From a bacterium (GTDB lineage Bacteria; Zhuqueibacterota; Zhuqueibacteria; Thermofontimicrobiales; Thermofontimicrobiaceae), in contig JALOPY010000061.1 of assembly GCA_025453735.1 (NCBI GenBank), forward strand, positions 1 to 9,116: a stretch of DNA of 9,116 bases, given 5' to 3'. The position numbers and the translations under genes are program-made. Below the pieces are notes generated by a model, which was not told the origin of the DNA, made no database searches, and saw only the letters and a list, made by a program, of their open reading frames with translations. The stretch's first letter is position 1; every line of letters starts with the position of its first letter. This document shows, piece by piece, positions 1 to 6,257 of the stretch.

Positions 1-1
1 T

Positions 2-1060
2 CAACCAATCTTATTTCATTTTATTTCGATCACGATTGGCGCTTTTATTATCTATCTTGGCGTGGTGAAGGGAATCGAGAAGGCAAATAAAATTCTGCTC
101 CCTGCGCTAATTATTTTGATCTTAATTGGAGCAGTTCGGGCGCTGACTTTGCCTGGAGCTGTAAAAGGATTGAATTTCTTGTTCAATCCAGAGTGGGGTC
201 GTTTGCTCGATTATAAAGTCTGGCTAAACGCTTTGACTCAATCTGCATGGTCCACCGGAGCTGGCTGGGGCTTGCTTTTGACGTATGGAGTCTATGCAAA
301 AAAAAATGAGGATCTTGTATTAAATTCATGTATTACGGGATTGGGCAACAATTCAGCTTCATTGCTTGTGGGATTCATGGTTTTTCCGGCTGTGTTTTCC
401 ATTGCGCCGCAGTTAGGCCTGGTGCCCGAACAGGTGATTGCGGAGGTTGGTCCGGCAAACACCGGGTTGGCATTTATCTGGATCCCGAATCTGTTCGCGC
501 ACTTTCCTGGCGGCAATATTTTTACGGCGCTATTTTTTCTTGCGCTTAGCTTTGCCGCTCTTTCATCGCTTGTTGCTATGATTGAAATGGTCACGCGTAA
601 TTTCATGGATCTGGGCTTAAAACGAAAATTAGCGATAGCCATTGTATGGATTGGCGGATTTATACTGGGTTTGCCTTCAGCCATCAGCCTCGGATTTTTC
701 GGCAACCAGGATTGGGCATGGGGCGTTGGCTTGATGGTCAGCGGATTCTTTTTCGCTGTGGCAGTGATGATTTATGGCGCGAATAAGTTTCGACAGGAGC
801 TTATTAACCAGGCTGGAAATGATTTGAATGTTGGGAAATGGTACGAATATTTTATTAAATACATCATTCCATTTGAATTTGTCGTCTTAATTGTCTGGTG
901 GTTCTGGCAGTCCGTAATCTGGTCGCCAGCAACGTGGTGGAATCCATTCAGTGCTTATTCGTTGGGGACTTGCCTGTTTCAATGGGGAGTGATAATTTTG
1001 CTGCTCCTTTTGTTCAATAATCTAATTTATAAACGAATTTTCAAAACGGAGCGAAGCTAA
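2..1060 (+). CDS. Sodium-dependent NSS (SNF) family transporter, C-terminal part, truncated by window edge
   Basis: Inner-membrane symporter that would couple Na+ entry to uptake of an amino acid or similar substrate. The frame is open to the window's left edge, so the true start lies outside; the GTG at 62 is internal. About 352 residues remain, which by comparison with LeuT cover roughly TM5 to TM12. Visible family marks are GVVKGIEKANKILLPAL (TM5), the unwound TM6 segment QSAWSTGAGWG (codons 239-271), LTYGVYAKKNEDLVLNS after it, and TM8 ALSFAALSSL. The Ser-Ser pair at 563-568 in TM8 aligns with the LeuT Na2-site Thr354-Ser355. TM6 differs from LeuT QIFFTLSLGFG but resembles NSS members that pair with a MetS subunit. 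The next gene, a MetS-like small protein, overlaps by one base, which supports a methionine/alanine-type importer. Family is certain; the substrate is inferred. Confidence 0.93.
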   Translation, partial: QPILFHFISITIGAFIIYLGVVKGIEKANKILLPALIILILIGAVRALTLPGAVKGLNFLFNPEWGRLLDYKVWLNALTQSAWSTGAGWGLLLTYGVYAKKNEDLVLNSCITGLGNNSASLLVGFMVFPAVFSIAPQLGLVPEQVIAEVGPANTGLAFIWIPNLFAHFPGGNIFTALFFLALSFAALSSLVAMIEMVTRNFMDLGLKRKLAIAIVWIGGFILGLPSAISLGFFGNQDWAWGVGLMVSGFFFAVAVMIYGANKFRQELINQAGNDLNVGKWYEYFIKYIIPFEFVVLIVWWFWQSVIWSPATWWNPFSAYSLGTCLFQWGVIILLLLLFNNLIYKRIFKTERS

Positions 1061-1176
1061 TGGAAGTAACGGCAATTCTCATGATGATAATTATCCTGGG
1101 CATAATCTGGGGAGGATTTATCTTTACACTTTTGCTGGCACATCGAAAAGAACAGCTCAAGAAAATGAAAAGGTGA
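1060..1176 (+). CDS. metS: MetS-like small subunit of NSS transporter (38 aa)
   Basis: A 38-residue single-span membrane protein. Its ATG shares base 1060 with the TAA of the transporter (TAATG), a typical arrangement for translational coupling. The sequence starts MEVTAILMMIIILGIIWGG, continues as a hydrophobic helix to about residue 27, and ends in a basic tail (HRKEQLKKMKR). This fits the MetS family: a very short N-terminus, an I/L/M-rich helix with an internal W-G-G, and a charged cytoplasmic end. In Corynebacterium MetPS, the small subunit is required for transport by the NSS partner. The ribosome-binding site is probably GGAG at 1048-1051 inside the upstream gene. Position directly after an NSS gene is strong support; symbol use rests on pattern and context rather than alignment. 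Confidence 0.8.
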   Translation: MEVTAILMMIIILGIIWGGFIFTLLLAHRKEQLKKMKR

Positions 1177-1243
1177 TGATTGTTTATCCCCCGAATAATT
1201 CATAAAATGAAATGATATACTTGCTACAGGCTAAAATTTCACT

Positions 1244-1274
1244 CTGATTCCATCGCCTGGAGCGATGGAATCAG
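1244..1274 (+). terminator. 13-bp perfect hairpin after the transporter genes (possible terminator)
   Basis: CTGATTCCATCGC (1244-1256) and its exact reverse complement (1262-1274) enclose a five-base loop, CTGGA. The stem is too long to be chance. It sits in the 180-base gap between metS and holA. The first T run (1287-1291) begins 12 bases after the stem and follows a run of A, so it is not a textbook intrinsic terminator. It may be a terminator of unusual form, an mRNA 3' stabiliser, or a leader structure for holA: an extended -10-like TGATATACT lies just upstream at 1213-1221. Confidence 0.5.
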
Positions 1275-1356
1275 TAGGTCAAAAAATTTTTGCAGTGAAA
1301 AATCAAACCTAAACAAGTATAGCTTGATAAAAAATAATTTCAATTTTCAATGATCA

Positions 1357-2382
1357 ATGGCAGAAACGAAAGATAAAATAAAATCACTATCGTACAACGA
1401 CGCTCTCGTGCACTTGAAAAAGGGCGTATTATCTCCAGTTTATATTATTTTTGGAGAAGAAAAATATCTGCAAGATGATTTGATCGATCGCATTATAAAA
1501 ATATCGATCAACCCGGCGATGAAGGATTTTAACCTCGACATATTTTATGCCAGTGAAACAGATGTTGAAAAGATCATCAATGTGGCTCGATCTTTTCCCA
1601 TGATGGATGAGCGGAGAGTAATTATTGTCAAAGATATTCAGGATTTTAAGGCGACAGAATCCAAGCACCTGACCAATTATTTCCAGAATATATCTCGCAG
1701 CTCCTGCATGGTCCTAACGACCAATCAGAAGAAAATTTCAGTACGCTTGACAAATCAAGCATCTGCTCCGGTAGTGACAATTGATTGCCGGATGTTTTAT
1801 GAAAATGAGATTCCCGGTTGGATTGAAAATTATCTTAAAGCAAAGAATCTGGAAATGGAAATGCAGGCAATTTATTTGATCCAAGCGCAGGTCGGAAATT
1901 CATTGTTCAGCCTGGTGAACGAGCTTGAAAAAGTGCAGATCAATATTCATCCGCGATCAAAAATAACTCTGGCAGACATCCAAAATATTACAAGCGTTTC
2001 AAAGCAGTTTAATGTTTTTGAATTGTGCAATGCTGTTGGCGATAAAAATTTTTCCCGAACCATCGCCATTCTTAACAAATTATTGCAGCAGGGAGAGTCA
2101 GCAACGGGAATGATTGTGCAGCTTACACGTCATTTTGTGCATCTCTTGAAAATAAACGAGGGCTTTCGGCAAGGCAAACGATCGGTTAATGACTTAATGA
2201 AAGTAACCGGATTGACATATTATTTTGTCAATGATATGATGCGGCAGGCAAAAAATTTTAGCATCGAGCAACTTAGAAATTCTTTTGAATTTCTGGCTGA
2301 GGCAGATTTACATCTAAAAACCGGTTATCAGAAGCCAGATATGGTCATGGAATTATTGCTAGTTAAACTAATCAATCGATGA
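1357..2382 (+). CDS. holA: DNA polymerase III, delta subunit
   Basis: Clamp-loader subunit that opens the beta sliding clamp and works in the cytoplasm with gamma/tau and delta-prime at the replication fork. The 341-residue length is normal for the family. Typical marks are SPVYIIFGEEKYLQDDLI near residues 26-43 (family form PVYLLYGEE..L), ARSFPMMDERRVIIVKD at 77-93, and the domain III helix near the C-terminus, with a G-E-S-A-T-G-type turn (LLQQGESATGMIVQLTRHF) and the LKTGYQKPDMVMELLLVKL ending. An in-frame TGA at 1351 directly precedes ATG 1357, so the start is fixed unless an alternative internal codon is used. No good Shine-Dalgarno is visible upstream, which suggests modest translation. 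It stands alone, with 180 bases before it and 99 after it. Confidence 0.92.
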   Translation: MAETKDKIKSLSYNDALVHLKKGVLSPVYIIFGEEKYLQDDLIDRIIKISINPAMKDFNLDIFYASETDVEKIINVARSFPMMDERRVIIVKDIQDFKATESKHLTNYFQNISRSSCMVLTTNQKKISVRLTNQASAPVVTIDCRMFYENEIPGWIENYLKAKNLEMEMQAIYLIQAQVGNSLFSLVNELEKVQINIHPRSKITLADIQNITSVSKQFNVFELCNAVGDKNFSRTIAILNKLLQQGESATGMIVQLTRHFVHLLKINEGFRQGKRSVNDLMKVTGLTYYFVNDMMRQAKNFSIEQLRNSFEFLAEADLHLKTGYQKPDMVMELLLVKLINR

Positions 2383-2432
2383 TTGCAAAAGCTATTGAAG
2401 AAACTCATTGAAGGCCTGCTTCTAAAAAATGT

Positions 2433-2460
2433 GGAACTTTTAAATATTCGGTTGGGTTAA
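2433..2460 (+). promoter_or_regulatory. Candidate ECF-sigma-dependent promoter before the sigma factor gene
   Basis: GGAACTT at 2433-2439 is the classical -35 element of RpoE-like ECF promoters. Fifteen bases later, GGTTAA at 2455-2460 partly matches the GTCTAA-type -10. The site lies 22 bases before the sigma factor start, which leaves a very short leader containing the AAGGA ribosome-binding site. ECF factors commonly activate their own operon. The -35 match is seen directly; the -10 is weak and the AT-rich context gives some chance matches. Confidence 0.4.
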
Positions 2461-2481
2461 AAATTTTGTAAGGATTGCTTA

Positions 2482-3069
2482 ATGGGACTTGAAGAAAAGG
2501 GTTCAAAACCTACAGATGAAGATTTAATAGAACGATTTCAGGATGGCGATTTATATGCATTTGACTTGATTGTCAAACGATATAAAAATCAATTGATGAA
2601 TTTTGTATATAGATTTCTTGGAAATTCAGAAGAAGCAGAGGATCTTGTCCAGGAAACTTTTCTGAGAGTATATCGCAACAGAAGGGCATACCAAAAAGTC
2701 GCTAAATTTTCTACGTGGATCTATACTATCGCGGGTAATTTAGCTAAAACAGAACTAAGAAAACGCAAAAGGAGGAAATTTTTTTCAATCTCTGATTTGG
2801 GTTATAACGAGAAAGACTACGATATTTCAGATGAAGCCTACAACCCTGAGAAAGATGTCGATAGTCGCATGAAGGAAGAAATAATTCATCGAGAAATTAA
2901 CCTGCTTTCTCCTAAATTCAGGCAGGTCATTTTGCTAAGGGATGTGCAGCAACTTTCTTACGAAGAAATTAGTCAGATTGTAAAAATACCGTTGGGCACT
3001 GTAAAATCACGTGTCAATCGTGGAAGACTTAAGTTGCAGGAAAAATTAAAAATCCTGGTAGATCGCTGA
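2482..3069 (+). CDS. ECF-type RNA polymerase sigma factor (RpoE-like)
   Basis: Alternative sigma factor of 195 residues that directs RNA polymerase to stress-type promoters. Region sigma2 spans about residues 28-98. It includes NSEEAEDLVQETFLRVYRN (48-66; core-binding region 2.2) and FSTWIYTIAGNLAKTELRKR (76-95; -10 recognition and melting). Region sigma4 spans about 140-190, with LSPKFRQVILLRDVQQLSYE then the helix-turn-helix EEISQIVKIPLGTVKSRVNRG. There is no sigma3 domain, which is the defining ECF layout. The start ATG has AAGGA at 2470-2474 with seven bases of spacing. The next gene encodes a membrane zinc anti-sigma factor, and an RpoE-like -35 lies just upstream, so regulation by sequestration plus autoactivation is likely. 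The exact ECF group cannot be assigned by eye. Confidence 0.95.
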   Translation: MGLEEKGSKPTDEDLIERFQDGDLYAFDLIVKRYKNQLMNFVYRFLGNSEEAEDLVQETFLRVYRNRRAYQKVAKFSTWIYTIAGNLAKTELRKRKRRKFFSISDLGYNEKDYDISDEAYNPEKDVDSRMKEEIIHREINLLSPKFRQVILLRDVQQLSYEEISQIVKIPLGTVKSRVNRGRLKLQEKLKILVDR

Positions 3070-3206
3070 TTTGGTTTTTATTTATTCTAACCGGTATAGA
3101 TAGTTTTAGAGCATCCGATCATAATCAATTTTAATTTTTAATCAGAACAATCAGCTTTGAAAATAACTTAAAAAGAACCGTGAAATTAGAAAATTTGAGG
3201 CATAGC

Positions 3207-3818
3207 ATGGACAATTGTCAACGGTTTAAATTATTGGTTTCTGACTACATTGAGGGTGGTTTAGCTCAGCAGCACAAACAGCAAATGGAATATCATTTTA
3301 AAGAATGTCTCAAGTGCGCCAGGACAACGCAACAACTAAGAAACCTCCTCAATGAGTTGAAAGCGCTACCAAAGGTTGCTGTCTCGCCTGACTTTGAAAC
3401 GATTCTTCGGGCGCGAATAAGCGTTGAAAGCGCATTAGCGCGACGCCGCCATGAAGGATTTTTTAAATCTTTGCAGTTTCGCATACCTGCTTATGCAATC
3501 TCAGCTGTTCTAATTATTATGGGTTTGTTTAGCGTGATCTCGAAATTTGATCGACCAACCCGCGTAGCACCCCCAGAAGCGTATGTGAACCAGGAATGGT
3601 ATGGCGGATTTCAGCAAGTTGACAAATCGTCTGAAGATCTGGTAATTTATATTCTTGAGCGAAAGACTGTTTACAACGTGTCGTCTCAATCTCCTGCCCA
3701 GGTTTCAACATTTGACAGTCGAGAAGAAATTAGCGCTGGGATAGATTCGGCTCGAAGTCTCCAGAGAACCAATACTGTTATTGACCGCAGAGAAAATACT
3801 CAATCACCAATCTATTGA
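3207..3818 (+). CDS. Zinc-finger transmembrane anti-sigma factor
   Basis: A 203-residue partner expected to hold the upstream ECF sigma factor at the membrane until a signal arrives. The N-terminal ZAS domain is clear: MDNCQRFKLLVSDYIEGGLA, then H30-x3-C34-x2-C37 (YHFKECLKC), with Cys4 as a possible extra ligand. A membrane helix follows at about 93-112 (IPAYAISAVLIIMGLFSVI), leaving some 90 residues outside. The outer part is rich in Ser, Thr and Gln with no domain I recognise. A longer frame begins at GTG 3180, but ATG 3207 is preferred: it has TTGAGG at 3195-3200 with six bases of spacing, and ZAS proteins normally begin a few residues before the first motif. A 137-base gap from the sigma gene contains no clear terminator, so co-transcription is likely. 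Confidence 0.88.
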   Translation: MDNCQRFKLLVSDYIEGGLAQQHKQQMEYHFKECLKCARTTQQLRNLLNELKALPKVAVSPDFETILRARISVESALARRRHEGFFKSLQFRIPAYAISAVLIIMGLFSVISKFDRPTRVAPPEAYVNQEWYGGFQQVDKSSEDLVIYILERKTVYNVSSQSPAQVSTFDSREEISAGIDSARSLQRTNTVIDRRENTQSPIY

Positions 3819-3871
3819 GCATTGGAAAAGACGATTATAAATTTTATTACATGGATATAGAAACAAAGCAT

Positions 3872-3924
3872 ACCCTGGTTTAGAAAGGATTATTTTCGCG
3901 CTTTCAGCATTAAACCAGGGTTTT
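3872..3924 (+). terminator. Nested hairpin followed by TTTT between anti-sigma factor and HtrA-like gene
   Basis: ACCCTGGTTTA (3872-3882) pairs perfectly with TAAACCAGGGT (3911-3921). Directly inside, GAAAG (3883-3887) pairs with CTTTC (3901-3905), leaving a 13-base apical loop and a five-base bulge on the right. TTTT at 3921-3924 follows. This can act as an intrinsic terminator for the sigma/anti-sigma unit, although the T run is short. It lies only 33 bases before the next start codon, so it could also be an attenuator or leader element of the HtrA-like gene. A weak promoter-like pair (TTGAGC 3815-3820, TATAAA 3836-3841) sits upstream of the hairpin. Confidence 0.55.
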
Positions 3925-3957
3925 AAATGTATATGGATATTTCGATATAAGAGTTTT

Positions 3958-5181
3958 ATGAAAATGCAAATCAAAAAATCAATCCTTTGTTTCGGGATTG
4001 CTACCAGTTTTTTATCAGCGGCATATTCACAAGAATCACCCGTATTAGAAAAGCTTCAGACTGAAGTTACAAATTTAATTCATCTGGCAAAATATTCTGT
4101 CGTTACAATAGCTGCAAAAACTTCGCATTCCTATACTGTTGAAGATGATGCGGGAATATTATCTCTGTTCAAGGAAAATAGAAAAGCAAAAAAGGATAAA
4201 TTATGGAAAGTTGGATCCGGGATCATCTACGATAGCAATGGATATATTATTACGCGAAGTAGTTATCTGGCAGATTTTGAAGCAATAGAAGTGAAGCTGT
4301 ACAACAATCAAAAATATGAAGCTGAATATATTGGGACTGATGAAACAACCGGATTAGCGCTTCTGAAAATTGCATCCGGCCTGGTCGAGCCACCGAAAAT
4401 GGGTGATTCGAGTGAGCTTTCGCTCTACTCCCTGGTGATGGTGCTCGGAAATTCAATGGGTATATCGCCCTTTGCTTCCTTTGGATTGATTAGTGGCTAT
4501 ACACCCGAAAACATACTGATCTTATCGGCGCCAATCAATCCTGGCAATATCGGTGGTCCGGTGTTTAATCTGAAAGGTGAAATCGTTGGAATCGTTACAG
4601 CACAAGTAGAAACCGATGTCTCCTTTTCAAGACCAGCGTTCATGGACTATTCGCATCAGAATAGCCTTGCGCTGCCGATAAATCAAGTCCGCCAAATTAT
4701 TGACAAAATTATAAAAATGAATGATGAAAACAAGGGATTGCTTGGAGTTGAATTATATCCTGATTCTCTTAAAAATAATAAGTTAATCTTAAAGAGCGTG
4801 ATTCCAGGTTCCCCTGCGGATCGTGTCGGATTAAAAAAAGGTGATCAACTTTTAAAATACAATGAAGTAGATTTGAATAATAATGAACATATTGGAAAGC
4901 TTATTGAAGAAACAAAACCGGGAACGAGTGTTTCGATAAATTTTATAAGAGATAATCGATCTCTGAATGTTTTTCCATGCCTTGATAAAAAATGGCCTGA
5001 AAGCTTTAATCCACGAAAACCACAGAGCCTCAACCCAATGCCCTTGAACCAGAATGATGCTGCTTCAATTCAGTTTCCTGTGATTTTTTCTCCATCAAAA
5101 TTTCGACAGTTGAATTCGCGAATGATTCAGATGGAAAATGAAATCCGGAGTCTTAAAATTCAGCTTCAAAAGCAGCAATGA
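3958..5181 (+). CDS. Secreted HtrA-like (S1C) pseudoprotease with PDZ domain and C-terminal coiled coil
   Basis: A 407-residue exported protein. A signal peptide covers residues 1 to about 24 (basic start, hydrophobic core, AYS cleavage site). The trypsin-like HtrA fold spans about 40-252: KVGSGIIYDSNGYIIT at 84-99, YIGTDETTGLALLKI at 124-138, and SAPINPGNIGGPVFNLKGE at 190-208. A PDZ domain follows at about 259-340 (SVIPGSPADRVGLKKGDQLL). All catalytic positions are replaced: His becomes Ser102 (HtrA TNNHV, here TRSSY), Asp becomes Gly132 (TDLAL, here TGLAL) and Ser becomes Ile198 (GNSGG, here GNIGG). The frame is long and intact, so it is a pseudoprotease rather than a decayed gene. Residues 343-378 form a Pro/Asn-rich linker. 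From F382 to L403 there is a regular heptad of hydrophobics. The start has AAGAG just upstream. Position after a sigma/anti-sigma pair suggests an envelope role, possibly chaperone or sensor; this is inference. Confidence 0.9.
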   Translation: MKMQIKKSILCFGIATSFLSAAYSQESPVLEKLQTEVTNLIHLAKYSVVTIAAKTSHSYTVEDDAGILSLFKENRKAKKDKLWKVGSGIIYDSNGYIITRSSYLADFEAIEVKLYNNQKYEAEYIGTDETTGLALLKIASGLVEPPKMGDSSELSLYSLVMVLGNSMGISPFASFGLISGYTPENILILSAPINPGNIGGPVFNLKGEIVGIVTAQVETDVSFSRPAFMDYSHQNSLALPINQVRQIIDKIIKMNDENKGLLGVELYPDSLKNNKLILKSVIPGSPADRVGLKKGDQLLKYNEVDLNNNEHIGKLIEETKPGTSVSINFIRDNRSLNVFPCLDKKWPESFNPRKPQSLNPMPLNQNDAASIQFPVIFSPSKFRQLNSRMIQMENEIRSLKIQLQKQQ

Positions 5182-5265
5182 GCTTCGATGTTGATCGTAA
5201 CATCTATCGTTCAAGATGATAACAATTGGAAAAAAAATAATTAATAGCCTGAAAAATCTTTTTGA

Positions 5266-5293
5266 TTGACTTTTTCATATTTTTTTTTAAATT
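5266..5293 (+). promoter_or_regulatory. Candidate promoter for the small zinc-ribbon protein/rdgB unit
   Basis: TTGACT at 5266-5271 is a good -35. The best -10 at normal spacing is TAAATT at 5288-5293, 16 bases later, after a tract of T. TATAGA at 5293-5298 is a better -10 match but would leave a 21-base spacer. Transcription from here would give a leader of about 75 bases before ATG 5376. The tract is very AT-rich, so the -10 choice is uncertain. Confidence 0.45.
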
Positions 5294-5375
5294 ATAGACC
5301 CGTGAGTTTTTGGATGCAATATAAGCAATTAATCAAAGTGACTCTGATGACTAACAATTCTGGAGGAATTTAATT

Positions 5376-5579
5376 ATGGCAAAAGATAGAAGTTTTGCAG
5401 CAAAGGTGGCAAAAGGAGCGATCGATGCGCTGAATGCCAAAAAATGTCCTGTTTGCGGTGAAATCCCGAACAGTGTTTTGCTTGTTCAGTCTGAGCAGAA
5501 AAAAGTCTCTCCGAACTGGCGATTCAAAGAAAAGTTTGTTTCGGTATGTAAGTGTAATGAAAAAGAAATTTACGCTTAA
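5376..5579 (+). CDS. Small zinc-ribbon-like protein of unknown function (67 aa)
   Basis: A 67-residue soluble protein. A basic, Ala-rich amphipathic N-terminus (MAKDRSFAAKVAKGAIDALN) leads into CPVCGE (Cys24, Cys27). A middle segment with two likely strands follows, and the protein closes with VCKCNEKE (Cys58, Cys60). Two Cys pairs, C-x2-C and C-x-C, about 30 residues apart suggest a single four-Cys zinc ribbon. There is no membrane span or signal. GGAGGA at 5362-5367, eight bases before the ATG, is one of the strongest ribosome-binding sites in the window, and a promoter candidate lies upstream, so good expression is expected. I recall similar small proteins in FCB-group genomes but know no function. 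It is 41 bases from rdgB on the same strand and probably co-transcribed. Ribosome or nucleic-acid binding is possible but unproven. Confidence 0.82.
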   Translation: MAKDRSFAAKVAKGAIDALNAKKCPVCGEIPNSVLLVQSEQKKVSPNWRFKEKFVSVCKCNEKEIYA

Positions 5580-5620
5580 CAGCATTCTGGTGAGTTGAAT
5601 CGCGAACATTGGAGAAATAA

Positions 5621-6220
5621 TTGAAGCTTGTTCTTGCGACTCGAAATGTTGATAAAGTGCGCGAAATTAAGGATGCGCTTCGCGGATTAGCAATAGAGAT
5701 TTTAACCCTTGAAAATTTTCCAGACGTTCCAGAAATTGTCGAAGATGGCATGACAATCCAAGAAAATGCCCTGAAAAAGGCAAGGGTTGTTCAAGACATT
5801 GCTGGTGGACTGGTGCTGGCGGATGATACCGGACTGGAGGTGGATTTTCTGAATGGCGAGCCGGGTGTGTTTTCCAGCCGATTTGCCGGGGAAAACGCTT
5901 CGTATGACGATAATGTTGAAAAATTGTTGTCACTGATGAAGGGGGTGCCAACAGAAAAGCGAACCGCAAGATTCCGTTGCGTAATTGCGCTGATCGGAGA
6001 AGCTATCGAACAGACAGTTGAGGGCGTTGCGGAAGGATTGATTCTTACAGAAAAACGCGGCATTGAAGGATTTGGTTATGATCCTGTTTTTTATGTTCCA
6101 GCAACTGATAGAACATTTGCTGAAATGTCCCTGGATGATAAAAATCGCGTCAGCCACCGTGGCTTAGCGTTGGAAAAAGCACGAGTCATTTTAAAAGCAT
6201 TAGCAAAACATAAGCTGTAA
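5621..6220 (+). CDS. rdgB: RdgB/HAM1 non-canonical purine NTP pyrophosphatase (XTP/dITPase)
   Basis: House-cleaning enzyme that hydrolyses dITP, ITP and XTP to the monophosphate plus pyrophosphate, keeping deaminated purines out of DNA and RNA; cytoplasmic, Mg2+-dependent. All family motifs are present: KLVLATRNVDK at 2-12 (T-x-N-x2-K), ENALKKA at 48-54, LADDTGLEVDFLNGEPGV at 66-83 with the catalytic Asp68/Asp69, EGFGYDPVF at 149-157 and VSHRGLALEKA at 177-187. Its 199 residues are the normal length. The start is TTG at 5621: GGAGA at 5611-5615 is correctly placed, and the first coded residues align with the family N-terminus; no ATG fits. The upstream small-protein gene is probably in the same transcript. 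The promoter of tRNA-Pro begins just after the stop codon. Confidence 0.95.
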   Translation: MKLVLATRNVDKVREIKDALRGLAIEILTLENFPDVPEIVEDGMTIQENALKKARVVQDIAGGLVLADDTGLEVDFLNGEPGVFSSRFAGENASYDDNVEKLLSLMKGVPTEKRTARFRCVIALIGEAIEQTVEGVAEGLILTEKRGIEGFGYDPVFYVPATDRTFAEMSLDDKNRVSHRGLALEKARVILKALAKHKL

Positions 6221-6228
6221 AAAAAATC

Positions 6229-6257
6229 TTGCATTTTGTTCTGAAATACACTATATT
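6229..6257 (+). promoter_or_regulatory. Promoter of tRNA-Pro
   Basis: TTGCAT at 6229-6234 and TATATT at 6252-6257 are separated by exactly 17 bases, a good sigma-70 promoter. The -10 extended by two bases reads TATATTTG (6252-6259), which also fits the TAnnTTTG element of Bacteroidetes housekeeping promoters. The predicted start at about 6264 leaves a leader of roughly nine bases before the mature tRNA, as is usual for stable RNA genes. Confidence 0.75.

Noticed and set aside
62..64. GTG 62 as the start of the NSS transporter
   Set aside because: The frame is open to base 2, the upstream codons encode a hydrophobic membrane segment that continues into TM5, and the family needs four more N-terminal helices.
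3180..3206. GTG start giving a nine-residue longer anti-sigma factor
   Set aside because: The upstream AAAGAA is a poor ribosome-binding site, while TTGAGG is well spaced for ATG 3207, and ZAS-domain proteins start near that Met.
3958..5181. The HtrA-like gene as a decaying pseudogene
   Set aside because: The frame is uninterrupted over 407 codons with signal peptide, PDZ domain and coiled coil intact. Only the three catalytic positions are changed, which fits selection for a non-proteolytic protein.
5187..5204. GATGTT/AACATC inverted repeat after the HtrA-like gene as a terminator
   Set aside because: The stem is only six base pairs with no T run after it; it could form by chance in this AT-rich tract.
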